The notes under the pieces were generated by a model that worked only from the letters and a program-made list of their open reading frames with translations, was not told the origin of the DNA and did no database searches. Of a stretch of DNA of 64,000 nucleotides, positions 1 through 8,983 are shown one piece after another (within the stretch, counting starts at the first letter, position 1; each line of letters opens with the position of its first letter). The stretch comes from Bacteroidales bacterium (GTDB taxonomy: Bacteria > Bacteroidota > Bacteroidia > Bacteroidales > UBA12077). The position numbers and the translations under genes are program-made. The DNA lies in NCBI GenBank assembly GCA_003446015.1, contig DMBU01000060.1, positions 16,676-80,675 on the forward strand, read 5' to 3'.

Positions 1-563
1 ATCCATTTGGTAAAAAAACACCAAAAGGAGAAATAAGATCTATGTCTTCATTACTGGACTCAGGTGTATTCCCGGGAACACAGGGTGGACCACTTGAGCA
101 TGTAATTGCAGCTAAAGCTGTTTCATTTGGTGAAGCATTGGCTCCTGAATTTAAAGTATATCAGGCACAGGTTAAAAAGAATGCTGCAGTAATGGCTAAT
201 GAATTTATATATAAAGGATATAAAGTTATTTCCGGAGGTACCGATAATCATTCCATGTTAATTGATTTAAGAACTAAATTCCCTGAAATCACTGGTAAAG
301 TTGCAGAAAATACATTGGTTAAGGCTCATATTACAATTAATAAAAATATGGTTCCTTTTGATTCTCGTTCTCCTTTCCAAACATCTGGTTTTAGAGTTGG
401 AACAGCGGCTATTACCACTCGTGGAATTAAAGAAGATAAAATTGCAACTATTGTTGATTTTGTTGATCAGGTGATTTCTAATATTGAAGACGAAACAGTT
501 ATTCATAAAGTTGGTAACGAAATTAAAGATATGATGAGCAAATATCCATTGTTTGCTTATTAG
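1..563 (+). CDS. glyA: Serine hydroxymethyltransferase, C-terminal part (5' truncated by window edge)
   Basis: The reading frame is open from base 3 and ends with TAG at 561-563, giving about 186 residues of the C-terminal half of serine hydroxymethyltransferase. The enzyme is a cytosolic PLP protein that interconverts serine and glycine while charging tetrahydrofolate with a one-carbon unit. Family-typical segments are visible: the VFPGTQGGPLEHVIAAKA block just after the start of the fragment, then SGGTDNHSMLIDLR, and RSPFQTSGFRVGTAAITTRG near the end. The PLP-binding lysine region lies upstream of the window. The ATG at 42 is internal and should not be taken as the start. A strong hairpin terminator follows the stop. 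Confidence 0.97.
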   Translation, partial: PFGKKTPKGEIRSMSSLLDSGVFPGTQGGPLEHVIAAKAVSFGEALAPEFKVYQAQVKKNAAVMANEFIYKGYKVISGGTDNHSMLIDLRTKFPEITGKVAENTLVKAHITINKNMVPFDSRSPFQTSGFRVGTAAITTRGIKEDKIATIVDFVDQVISNIEDETVIHKVGNEIKDMMSKYPLFAY

Positions 564-582
564 TTGAAAAGTTTAAAGCTGA

Positions 583-614
583 ATGAGCTGTCTTAATAGT
601 CAGCTCATTTTTTT
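583..614 (+). terminator. Rho-independent terminator after glyA
   Basis: Perfect 8-bp stem ATGAGCTG (583-590) with CAGCTCAT (601-608), a 10-nt loop, then a run of seven T (608-614). It ends the glyA transcript. The stem contains an ATG in frame with the next gene, which argues that this ATG is not a start codon. Confidence 0.85.
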
Positions 615-654
615 ATCTCAAAATTTTACAATTATATTTATAAAAAACTTTTAT

Positions 655-1431
655 ATGGAATGGTACATTATTTTAGCAGTGATTGGAGTAGGATTTGTTG
701 CAGGATTTATTAATACACTTGCCGGAAGTGGATCATTGTTAACACTCCCTTTACTTATGTTTCTTGGCTTGCCTGCCAATGTTGCAAACGGGACTAATCG
801 TATTGGTATATTATTTCAAAGCTTAGTAGCTACCGGAAGTTTTAAACATAAACAGGTTCTGGATTTTAAAGTTGGACTTTGGCTGGGTATGCCTAGTGTT
901 TTGGGAGCAATAGCCGGATCGATATGGGCTGTTAATCTAACAGACGAGATAATGAGAATGTTTATTGGAGGGCTGTTAATTGTTATGTTTTTTGTGATTT
1001 TATATAAGCCAGAGGCATGGATAAAAGGTCAGGCAGGAAAAGTTAAAGAAAAGCCATCTGTCTTGCAAATGGTAATCTTTTTTGGGATAGGTCTTTATGG
1101 AGGATTTATTCAGGCTGGTGTAGGTTTTTTCTTGTTAGGAGGTTTGGTTTTAGGTGCCGGATATGATCTCATAAAAGCAAATGCCATAAAGGTTTTTATT
1201 ACCTTGCTATTTACTATTCCTGCTTTAATCGTTTTTATAATAAATAATCAGGTAAATTTTGTTTTGGGATTTGTTTTAGCTATTGGAAGTGTGCTTGGAG
1301 CCCTTGTTGGTACTAAGGTGGCAATTAGCTGGGGTCCTAAGTTTGTGCGATATATTCTTTTGATAGCAATTTCTGTTTCTGCTGTAAAACTATTAGGATT
1401 ATTTGATTTGATAAAATCTATTGTAACCTAA
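655..1431 (+). CDS. TSUP-family (TauE/SafE-like) membrane permease
   Basis: This encodes about 258 residues of a polytopic inner-membrane protein of the sulfite exporter TauE/SafE (TSUP) family. It starts with MEWYIILAVIGVGFVAGF, the usual first helix, followed by the family-typical segment FINTLAGSGSLLTLPLLMFLGLP and a second related half beginning near GIGLYGGFIQAGVGFF. About eight hydrophobic helices are visible. Family members export or import small anions such as sulfite or sulfoacetate, but the substrate here cannot be told. I chose ATG 655 rather than the in-frame ATG at 583, because the latter sits inside the glyA terminator stem and would add a non-membrane extension. The 3' end overlaps the convergent tonB-like gene by 14 bases. 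Confidence 0.88.
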   Translation: MEWYIILAVIGVGFVAGFINTLAGSGSLLTLPLLMFLGLPANVANGTNRIGILFQSLVATGSFKHKQVLDFKVGLWLGMPSVLGAIAGSIWAVNLTDEIMRMFIGGLLIVMFFVILYKPEAWIKGQAGKVKEKPSVLQMVIFFGIGLYGGFIQAGVGFFLLGGLVLGAGYDLIKANAIKVFITLLFTIPALIVFIINNQVNFVLGFVLAIGSVLGALVGTKVAISWGPKFVRYILLIAISVSAVKLLGLFDLIKSIVT

Positions 1432-2230
1432 AGAAATAAGTAATAGTTCCTTTTTGATATGCAGGAGCGTCGGGTTTCTTATCGAAATTAGCTTTGAGTG
1501 CTGCTTTTTTTGCAGCAGCTAATAAATTAGCATCAAGTGTTGTGCTGCCTTTTACTCCGGGAACAGCATCTGTAACACTTCCATATTTATCAACAGTAAT
1601 CTCAACAACTACTTTTCCTTCAATTTGGTAGTTATATTCAGGTTTGGGTAATGATTCTGGGTTTCTTCCGGCTAAACTAAAACTCGTGCCATCTGTTCCC
1701 ATGCTATCTCCCCCTGTATGATTTTGAGAATCAACAGATCCAGTGGTTGAACCTTGATTATTATCGCCCTGGGTTTCGCCTTCTCCCGAACTGGTATTAC
1801 TGTTTCTATTTCTTCCCTGGAATAAAGCTTGTTCATTTACTTTTCTTTCTTCCACAGTTTCTTTAACTTCTTCTTTTATTGTTTCGGGTTTGGTTTCTTT
1901 TTTAATTTCTTCTTTCTTTTCTTTTTTGCCTTGTTCTTTAATTGCAGGAGCTTCTTCGTAATCTTGTGTAACTGTTCCATCATCAGAAGCAGATGTTTCA
2001 GGTGTTGCATCCTGACTTTCTACTTTTGTTTCTTGTTGTACCGATTCAGAATATCTGGGTTCAATTTGTCCCAATCCGTCATCAGAATCTCCAAAATTTA
2101 TTAAAATTCCTTCTTCCTCAGGCAAAGGGAGAGGGGTAGAGTATCCAAAAATCATAAAAATAGCAGCAATAACTATATGAAAAATTATTGTACCAATTAT
2201 GCCCTTTTTATGTTCTTCGTAGTACGACAT
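1418..2230 (-). CDS. TonB-family energy transducer
   Basis: A 270-residue protein with the classic TonB layout: a short cytosolic N-terminus, one membrane anchor (about residues 10-30), a long periplasmic linker rich in Glu, Lys, Thr and Ser (about 40-185), and a C-terminal TonB-like domain (about 190-270) with KVVVEITVDKYGSV and TITYFFRLQ. It should couple the proton motive force, through ExbB and ExbD encoded just upstream, to outer-membrane receptors. It is the third gene of exbB-exbD-tonB, one base after exbD. The central linker has a KKEKKEEIKKETKPE stretch, a stiff charged spacer in place of the usual Pro-Lys repeats. A TolA-like role is also possible. Its stop lies inside the end of the convergent permease gene. 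Confidence 0.85.
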   Translation of the reverse strand: MSYYEEHKKGIIGTIIFHIVIAAIFMIFGYSTPLPLPEEEGILINFGDSDDGLGQIEPRYSESVQQETKVESQDATPETSASDDGTVTQDYEEAPAIKEQGKKEKKEEIKKETKPETIKEEVKETVEERKVNEQALFQGRNRNSNTSSGEGETQGDNNQGSTTGSVDSQNHTGGDSMGTDGTSFSLAGRNPESLPKPEYNYQIEGKVVVEITVDKYGSVTDAVPGVKGSTTLDANLLAAAKKAALKANFDKKPDAPAYQKGTITYFFRLQ

Positions 2231-2231
2231 T

Positions 2232-2630
2232 TTATTTTGCTTGCGTTGCTAAAATTAATTTCCACTTATTATCTTTTGCAATGTTCATTATATTTACCAT
2301 TGCAAAAACGGGTATGTTTTGATCACAATGCAAAGATATGGTTGGCTCAACTATATTTTGTGTTGAAAATCTGTGTTGTAATATTCCTTCAATATCTTCG
2401 AGAGGAACTTGTGTTGTTTCAATATAATAGTTTAAGTTTTCGGTAATTGAGATAGTTGTAACTGCTGATGCTGGTGTTTGATGTGTGCTTTGAGGTAATA
2501 ACAATTTTAAAGCATTTGGTGCAATTAAGGTTGATGTTACCATAAAAAATATCAACAATAAAAACACAATGTCGGTCATTGACGACATGCTGAAATTTGG
2601 ATTTACTTTACTTCTTCGTTTTAAAGCCAT
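2232..2630 (-). CDS. exbD: ExbD/TolR-family biopolymer transport protein
   Basis: A 132-residue protein with a basic N-terminus (MALKRRSK), one transmembrane helix (about residues 18-40) and a periplasmic domain. The helix carries Asp20 in the sequence SMTDIVFLLLIFF, matching the conserved proton-path aspartate of ExbD/TolR. It forms the inner-membrane motor with ExbB and TonB. It lies between exbB (16-nt gap) and the tonB-like gene (one base) on the same strand, so the three genes are almost certainly one operon. Confidence 0.92.
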   Translation of the reverse strand: MALKRRSKVNPNFSMSSMTDIVFLLLIFFMVTSTLIAPNALKLLLPQSTHQTPASAVTTISITENLNYYIETTQVPLEDIEGILQHRFSTQNIVEPTISLHCDQNIPVFAMVNIMNIAKDNKWKLILATQAK

Positions 2631-2646
2631 GAGAGATTGATTTTAA

Positions 2647-3345
2647 TTATTCTACGGGTTCGTTAAGAAGATCCATAAATTCGGTTGTATTTGCCTCTAA
2701 CTGAAACACTACTTTTTCAACTTTGGCAACAAGAATATTGTATGCCAGGTATGCTAAAATACCAACCATTAATCCTGCAACTGTTGTAACCATAGCTGTA
2801 TAAATTCCATTTGAAAGTAAACTCACATCAATATTATTTCCGGCATTAGCCATATCGTAAAAAGCGCGAATCATGCCCATAACAGTTCCAAGAAAACCAA
2901 TCATTGGAGCGGCTCCGGAAACAGTAGCTAGCATGGGTAAACTTTTTTCTAATTTTGAAACCTCGAGATTACCTATGTTTTCTATAGCAACATTAATATC
3001 ATTTAATGGCCGGCCAATTCGTTGCAAACCTTTTTCAATCATTCTTGCTACGGGACTATTTGTCGACTGGCAAAGAGCAAGAGCAGAATCGATTTTATCA
3101 TCGTGAATGTAATCTTTAATTTTATTCATGAAATTTATGTCGGTTTGCGATGCGCGCTTTATCGCAAAATACCTGTCGACAAATATATATACTGCAATAA
3201 CTGATAGAATTGCAATCGGTATCATAATCCATCCACCTTTAATGGCTAATTCCCAGTATGATAATTTTAATTCACCCGCTTCAGCAACAGTTGTATTTAT
3301 GCTGTCATTCAAGTTGATTTGTAAAAGCATGAATAAGTTATTCAT
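2647..3345 (-). CDS. exbB: MotA/TolQ/ExbB proton channel family protein
   Basis: A 232-residue inner-membrane protein with three hydrophobic helices (about 36-56, 140-165 and 180-205). The second and third form the conserved ExbB/TolQ core, with GFLGTVMGMIRAF and YTAMVTTVAGLMVGI. It is the channel subunit of the ExbB-ExbD-TonB motor. As first gene of the operon it has a TAnnTTTG-type promoter box about 70 bases upstream. An N-terminal stretch before helix 1 is longer than in E. coli ExbB, which is common in this phylum. ExbB and TolQ cannot be separated by sequence inspection alone, but the TonB-like partner favours ExbB. Confidence 0.92.
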   Translation of the reverse strand: MNNLFMLLQINLNDSINTTVAEAGELKLSYWELAIKGGWIMIPIAILSVIAVYIFVDRYFAIKRASQTDINFMNKIKDYIHDDKIDSALALCQSTNSPVARMIEKGLQRIGRPLNDINVAIENIGNLEVSKLEKSLPMLATVSGAAPMIGFLGTVMGMIRAFYDMANAGNNIDVSLLSNGIYTAMVTTVAGLMVGILAYLAYNILVAKVEKVVFQLEANTTEFMDLLNEPVE

Positions 3346-3415
3346 ATTATTAATGTTTTAGTCTGATTATTTAAACGATTAATTAGATTTAATATTTTAA
3401 AAGAAATAAATTAAA

Positions 3416-3423
3416 CAAAGGTA
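3416..3423 (-). promoter_or_regulatory. Putative -7 box of the exbB operon promoter
   Basis: The minus strand reads TACCTTTG, an exact match to the Bacteroidota -7 consensus TAnnTTTG, about 70 bases upstream of the exbB start. No clear -33 TTTG was seen at the usual distance, so this is motif-based only. Confidence 0.45.
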
Positions 3424-3432
3424 CAAAAAACA

Positions 3433-6400
3433 TTAATTGCTTTCTGCATCATTTTTCTTCCCTCTAATTTTGTTCCAAAACTTATTAAGTAATTCCGAGA
3501 ATGAATTAAATTCTTCGCGATAGAAAATGCCAACACCCTGAGTATAAGGAGTGTCTTCGTAAAGTAATTTATCGTTGGATTCGTTAAAGGCTTTTAATCT
3601 TAATTTACCACTTTTATTTAGTTTTACGTCAACATTAAAATCACCTACAATATTGCTGGCCTGATCAACGGTTTGTCCTCCATATCCTACGTTCCCATTT
3701 ATACTAACTCTATCGTCTAAGAGCTGTGTTGATAAAGCTACTTCAACCTGATCTTTTGAAATCTCATCACCTGGTCGATAATTAACACCAATATCCCATT
3801 CATCGCTAATTTGCGATAACCAATGGCTTAATTGATTGGATAGCAACTCGCTTGTAGTTACAGTTCCTAATCCCGCCGTACTTGTTGTCCCATTTTGATT
3901 GCTTTCGGATCCGGTTTGTTCTCTCATAAATGAATTTAAAACTAACAAAGAAAGAAACTGTTTATTAAGCTTTTCTTCAGTATTAATTGCATTTCGGACA
4001 AGTGTTTTTGATTCTTCGTCGGCTGTTGGAAGATTAATATCAAAATGAATATTTGGATTCATTAATTTTTCAGTAAGGTAAACCTGGCATTCAACGGGAA
4101 TTCGTTTTTTGTAATCACCACTTGAATAATATGATGTTGTTGAATCAATAAGACTGGTTAAGGTAGTTTTTAAAGCATAAATGGCTTCAACATTTATGTT
4201 AGCATCATAAGGTTCTCCGTTCCATATGATATTGCCACCTTGTTTGATTTTAAATTTTTTATTTATCACGTTTTGAAGAGTAAATAAATAATCACCTTCT
4301 TCAATAGTATAATCCCCGTACATTTTAAAATCGTTTTCATTGTCGAGTTCCATTTTGATATTACCTTCACCATTACCTCTAATAATATCTCCAATTTTAG
4401 AATCGAAAATTAACTGAGCTTCGGCATCTGGTGTAATTTCTAAATCAAGATTTAATCCAAATCCGGAATAGTCAATATTGAAATCAGAAGTACTTGTTTC
4501 GGTTTCCTTATTTTTGTTAATAAACGTTATAAATCCAGATTGTTCAGTGCTTTGCAATCTGGTTAACGGAATATTTATTTTTGTATCTTTTTCGGTTTTT
4601 GCAGAAATGTCAAGGAAAGTTTTTCCTTTATTACCATTAATATTTACAATGCCTGACATAAATGCTGTTCCGTAGAACGATTCATTATCAGCTCCAGTTG
4701 TATTTAGTGCATGTAGATTATTTGCATTGATATTAAAATTAAAACTGATTTCTTTTTTAGGTCCAAATTTAACATAACCATTCGTTAGACCCGCATTCCC
4801 ATATACATCCAGAGCATTAACCTTGTTAAATTTTAATATGTTATTTTCAACTTGAACCTCAGTTGTAAAATTGTAACGAGTTTTAATGTAGTTAATAGAC
4901 ATGGAAGCATCTTGCAAAAATACACTTCCATTAAAGCTTGGCTTGTCTAATGTTCCTGTTAACATTACGCTGCCATCACTAACACCACTTATATTGGAGG
5001 CAAAACTATTTAAGTACGGATTTAGGATATTTAACCCAAGTTTATCTAAAATAATATTAAACATTATATTTTTATTGTTTGGGTAGTAGTAGCCTGATAT
5101 ATTAACAGTTCTTTTAGTATTGAATAATGTTGAAGCCTCTAACTGAATGGCTTTGCTTTTCTCGACCCACCGGCTATAAACTTGCATCTGGCCAAATTCT
5201 TCTTTATTTAGAACAAGGTCATCAATTTCAAGATCGGCATAAAATAAGGGATTGTTAAAAATACTTGAAAAATTAGCTTTGCCATTAATTATACCAGCAA
5301 ATTCCAATTTCATTTCTTTAGTTATAATATTTAGATGAGCAAGGTTTAAATCACCAAAGTCGAAGTATAAAGTGTCGTTTGGATTTTCGGAAACTTTACC
5401 GTTAATAATAAAATATTGTTCCCCATGATTAATTTTAAAATTACTAAATGCAATTGAAGTTGTATCTATTTTAATTTGTGATTTGTTGATGTACCATAAG
5501 GAATCTTTTACAATAACCTGAGAAGGCAGAATTGTAATTTTAAAAGAAGGATCATCATATGGCTCTTTTTGACTTATAGAAGCTGATGCCAGGATTTTTC
5601 CTTTGTATTCAGATGTTTCTGTATTACTCCAATCAAATTTAAAATCAATATTATTATTATGGGTTAATGATGTGGTTTTAAAATTTTCAAGTTTGAAATA
5701 ATTATTTAAAATAAGGCTATTACATTTAGTCAGGATAGTGAAAATACTGTCGTTTGAAAATGTGTTAACAGTCAGGTGATTGAAGGTGTGTTTGTTAAAT
5801 TTGAATTCTTTGGTAAAAGCATTAAGTAATAGTTTGTTTTGGTTTGCATTATAATTGAATTTAAAAATTGAACTATCACTAAAGGATATATTAGGAATAA
5901 AGAATTTACTAATAAGACTGGTCTTTTTAAGATTCAGATCTAAGGTAAAGCTATTATTATAATCTAATTTTATTGTATCTGTAGAACTTTTTATTAAAGC
6001 GGATAAATAGTTATAATATAAATTTTGTATGGATTGAAACAATGTACTTGATTTATAATGTCCAATTAGTAAAGCATCAATATAATCTGATTTTAATACC
6101 AATTTTTGCGAGTCGTTAAATTGTTCAGAAATGAGACTCAAGGTATCAAAAGTCATTTCTGTATTATATTTAATAAGTTTAGTATTTGAGAAAATAATTT
6201 CCCCAATCGCATTATCAATATTTGATCCTTCAAAATTTGCCGAAACATCGCAATAAAATCGAGAAGTTGTATCTTTTCTATCAATATTTAAGCCATATAA
6301 ATTCGTATTTGGAATGCTGGCATTAAAGTTAAAACTGGGAATTTCTTTTGAAAAATCAACCCCTCCCTTAAAATCGAGATGAATATTTGGATCCGAAATA

Positions 6401-7866
6401 CTAAGAAAACCATCGTAGGTTCTTTCCGTTAAGTATCCGTCTAAAACTATATTTTGGTAATTATAATCGTTTATTTGGATACTGTGAATTGTTCCTTTTG
6501 TTGTAGCTTTTATTGTTTTATTCGTACTGGCAGAACCCTTTATTTGAGCATCCATGCTAATTTTGCCAATTCTTTTAGTACCGCTAACTAATTCTCCAAC
6601 ATTGAAATTACTTGTTTTAAGATTACCGCTAAATGCTAAACTTTTTGATGTGTCAGGTCGTAATGAAAGATCTGTGATTACATTGCCTAAGTCGGAAGTA
6701 AATTTCCCATTCGTAACAAAATCATCATAAAATCCGGAAAAGTTACCTTTGTAACTTATTATACCTAATTTGTTAAAGTTCTCCGGAACATTAATCTCAT
6801 TTCCCCTTTTTAAGAATTTATTTATAATCTCAAAGTCTTTAGCACAGCTGGTTAATTTCTTAAAATCAACAAACATAAACATTTGTTTATAATTGGGTAA
6901 GCCATTTAAATTAAAATCAGTGATTAATTCGGTTTGTTCTCCAACATGAATTTTAAGATTTTTACCTTTAAATGTGCTAAGTTTACTATATGTTCTACCA
7001 GAGACAACAGCATTTAATGAGATGTTCTTAAATATGGGCACAAAAAATCCAATGTCCTTAAAACTAATATTCGATTCCTGTAATGCAAAATCAAGACGAA
7101 TGTTTTGAGCAAACTTTTCGTATTCGTCCCAGTCATTCATTCTAAACGAAAGTGAATCTGAGTTTATAAAAGAATTTGACGTACGAATTTTAACATTTTT
7201 AAACATCATGTGTTTATCTCCAATACTCATGTTAAATTTCATGGAATAAACATTGAATCCGGATTGTTCTTTAAACTTTAGTTTCCTGGTGTAAAAATCT
7301 ACTACGCCATTCTCAATTTTTAAATCACGAATCACTAAATCATCAATATTGCAATACAAATCATTAAAATTAACTCCATAATCGACATCTACTTTGCGAA
7401 TAGATTTATACCAAAATTTCATTTGGTGCAGTTCAATATTTTTTAAAGAAATCTTCCATTTTGGTTTATCGGTTGGAATGGAATCTTTTTTTTCAGCACT
7501 CCTGATAATAAAAGCCAGATTAATTGGTTGTAAGGTGTCAAATTTATTTAGATAGAATTTTGCATCATTTAAATTGATATTATTTATATCAATAATTCGG
7601 TTTTTTCTGTCAAATTTCTTTAAAGTGCAAATTATTTCCTTTGAAAAGAGGAGAGTGTCCTGGAGCTGATCTTCTATATACACATTTTTTAAAACAATTC
7701 GGTTAAAAAATTTAAAGTACACGCTTTCAACTTCCAATTTGGCATTTAAATTTTCTGAAACTTCTTTTATTATTTTTTGTGTGAGATAAGTCTGTACTTT
7801 ACTGCTTTTTAAAACAAAAAATACAGTTGTTGGCAAAGCAAAAATCACCAACAAGAAAATGATCAA
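3433..7866 (-). CDS. TamB-like translocation/assembly module protein (DUF490/AsmA-like)
   Basis: A very long protein of about 1477 residues with one N-terminal membrane anchor (IIFLLVIFALPTTVFFVL) and then a continuous beta-rich periplasmic body. The C-terminal third contains the TamB/DUF490 domain, ending with features such as the GGTVTTSELLSNQLSHWLSQ-like region and VGYGGQTVDQASN. TamB-type proteins bridge inner and outer membranes and are linked to outer-membrane protein assembly and phospholipid transport. Length is typical for Bacteroidota homologues. The start is uncertain: the frame is open back to a TGA at 7900-7902, there is no ATG, and the listed start is a TTG; ATT or ATA codons up to about 7887 would add a typical basic lead (IKKIFKI). 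It is divergent from tsaD. Confidence 0.85.
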   Translation of the reverse strand: MIIFLLVIFALPTTVFFVLKSSKVQTYLTQKIIKEVSENLNAKLEVESVYFKFFNRIVLKNVYIEDQLQDTLLFSKEIICTLKKFDRKNRIIDINNINLNDAKFYLNKFDTLQPINLAFIIRSAEKKDSIPTDKPKWKISLKNIELHQMKFWYKSIRKVDVDYGVNFNDLYCNIDDLVIRDLKIENGVVDFYTRKLKFKEQSGFNVYSMKFNMSIGDKHMMFKNVKIRTSNSFINSDSLSFRMNDWDEYEKFAQNIRLDFALQESNISFKDIGFFVPIFKNISLNAVVSGRTYSKLSTFKGKNLKIHVGEQTELITDFNLNGLPNYKQMFMFVDFKKLTSCAKDFEIINKFLKRGNEINVPENFNKLGIISYKGNFSGFYDDFVTNGKFTSDLGNVITDLSLRPDTSKSLAFSGNLKTSNFNVGELVSGTKRIGKISMDAQIKGSASTNKTIKATTKGTIHSIQINDYNYQNIVLDGYLTERTYDGFLSISDPNIHLDFKGGVDFSKEIPSFNFNASIPNTNLYGLNIDRKDTTSRFYCDVSANFEGSNIDNAIGEIIFSNTKLIKYNTEMTFDTLSLISEQFNDSQKLVLKSDYIDALLIGHYKSSTLFQSIQNLYYNYLSALIKSSTDTIKLDYNNSFTLDLNLKKTSLISKFFIPNISFSDSSIFKFNYNANQNKLLLNAFTKEFKFNKHTFNHLTVNTFSNDSIFTILTKCNSLILNNYFKLENFKTTSLTHNNNIDFKFDWSNTETSEYKGKILASASISQKEPYDDPSFKITILPSQVIVKDSLWYINKSQIKIDTTSIAFSNFKINHGEQYFIINGKVSENPNDTLYFDFGDLNLAHLNIITKEMKLEFAGIINGKANFSSIFNNPLFYADLEIDDLVLNKEEFGQMQVYSRWVEKSKAIQLEASTLFNTKRTVNISGYYYPNNKNIMFNIILDKLGLNILNPYLNSFASNISGVSDGSVMLTGTLDKPSFNGSVFLQDASMSINYIKTRYNFTTEVQVENNILKFNKVNALDVYGNAGLTNGYVKFGPKKEISFNFNINANNLHALNTTGADNESFYGTAFMSGIVNINGNKGKTFLDISAKTEKDTKINIPLTRLQSTEQSGFITFINKNKETETSTSDFNIDYSGFGLNLDLEITPDAEAQLIFDSKIGDIIRGNGEGNIKMELDNENDFKMYGDYTIEEGDYLFTLQNVINKKFKIKQGGNIIWNGEPYDANINVEAIYALKTTLTSLIDSTTSYYSSGDYKKRIPVECQVYLTEKLMNPNIHFDINLPTADEESKTLVRNAINTEEKLNKQFLSLLVLNSFMREQTGSESNQNGTTSTAGLGTVTTSELLSNQLSHWLSQISDEWDIGVNYRPGDEISKDQVEVALSTQLLDDRVSINGNVGYGGQTVDQASNIVGDFNVDVKLNKSGKLRLKAFNESNDKLLYEDTPYTQGVGIFYREEFNSFSELLNKFWNKIRGKKNDAESN

Positions 7867-7886
7867 TATTTTAAATATTTTTTTAA

Positions 7887-7894
7887 TACTTTTG
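7887..7894 (+). promoter_or_regulatory. Putative -7 box for tsaD
   Basis: TACTTTTG matches the TAnnTTTG consensus exactly, 65 bases upstream of the tsaD ATG. It overlaps the 5' end of the divergent TamB-like frame. Confidence 0.4.
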
Positions 7895-7959
7895 CCCTTT
7901 CACGTTCTAACGCAAAAGAACTAAAAAAAATTATAATTAACTCAAATCTCAGGCAATAA

Positions 7960-8979
7960 ATGAGCATTACAATACTAGGGATTGAATCATCATGTGATGA
8001 TACTTCTGCAGCAATTATAAAAGACGGGTATCTTTTGTCAAATGTAATTGCAAATCAGGATGTTCATAAAGCATTTGGTGGTGTGGTACCTGAATTAGCT
8101 TCAAGGGCACATCAGCAGAATATAATACCAGTTGTTGATCAGGCTGTTAAGCGAGCAAATATTTCGAAAAATGATATAGATGCAATTGCTTTTACTCGTG
8201 GTCCGGGATTATTGGGATCTTTATTGGTAGGTACTTCTTTTGCTAAGTCATTTTCTTTAGCAATGGATATTCCGTTGGTTGAGGTAAATCATTTGCAAGC
8301 TCATATTTTGGTTCATTTTATTAAAGATATTGAGAAAGATAAAAAAATACCTGAGTTTCCATTCTTATGTTTATTAGTATCGGGAGGGCATACCCAAATT
8401 GTTAAAGTTACTAATTACCTGGAAATGGAAATTATTGGGCAAACAATTGATGATGCTGCAGGCGAAGCATTTGATAAATGTGCCAAGGCTATTGGATTAC
8501 CTTACCCCGGAGGGCCACTTATTGACAAAAATGCACAACAAGGGAATAAAGATGCTTTTTCGTTTAGCAAACCCCGAATTAAAAATCTTGATTATAGTTT
8601 TAGTGGTTTAAAAACTTCATTTCTATATTTTATACGCGATAGTATAAAAACTAATCCTGATTTTGTTAAGGAAAATATGTTCGATATTTCTGCAAGTATT
8701 CAACATACTATTATTGAGATTTTAATGGATAAACTTGAAAAGGCCGTAAAAGGCACTGGAATTAAGCAGATTGCAATCGCTGGGGGTGTTTCCGCAAATT
8801 CAGGTCTGAGAAATGCTATTCAGGAAAGAGCGTTAAATTTGGGATGGGAAACCTTTATTCCTGAATTTAAATTCACTACCGATAATGCTGCCATGATTGC
8901 GATAACCGGATATTACAAATATCTAAATAAAGAATTTGCTAGTCAGGATATTGCTCCATTAGCCAGATTCCCATATTGA
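7960..8979 (+). CDS. tsaD: tRNA N6-adenosine threonylcarbamoyltransferase
   Basis: A 339-residue cytosolic enzyme of the Kae1/TsaD family, the expected length. It transfers the threonylcarbamoyl group from TC-AMP to A37 of ANN-decoding tRNAs, forming t6A, working with TsaB, TsaE and TsaC. It opens with ILGIESSCDDTSAAII, carries the metal-binding HxxxH as His111 and His115 (NHLQAHI), and has LLVSGGHTQIV, the GEAFDKCAKAIGLPYPGGP block and the closing AGGVSANSGLR and TDNAAMIA motifs. All key residues are present. It is divergent from the TamB-like gene and convergent with the MFS gene four bases downstream. Confidence 0.97.
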   Translation: MSITILGIESSCDDTSAAIIKDGYLLSNVIANQDVHKAFGGVVPELASRAHQQNIIPVVDQAVKRANISKNDIDAIAFTRGPGLLGSLLVGTSFAKSFSLAMDIPLVEVNHLQAHILVHFIKDIEKDKKIPEFPFLCLLVSGGHTQIVKVTNYLEMEIIGQTIDDAAGEAFDKCAKAIGLPYPGGPLIDKNAQQGNKDAFSFSKPRIKNLDYSFSGLKTSFLYFIRDSIKTNPDFVKENMFDISASIQHTIIEILMDKLEKAVKGTGIKQIAIAGGVSANSGLRNAIQERALNLGWETFIPEFKFTTDNAAMIAITGYYKYLNKEFASQDIAPLARFPY

Positions 8980-8983
8980 AACA

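Noticed and set aside
267..506. Minus-strand frame in glyA
   Set aside because: Asn- and Cys-rich shadow of the glyA frame, without start context.
583..654. N-terminal extension of the TSUP permease from ATG 583
   Set aside because: The ATG is inside the glyA terminator stem and the extension is not typical for the family; ATG 655 gives the normal first helix.
1829..2104. Phe-rich open frame on the plus strand
   Set aside because: It is the antisense of the Lys/Glu-rich linker of the TonB-like protein; its composition is an artefact of that repeat.
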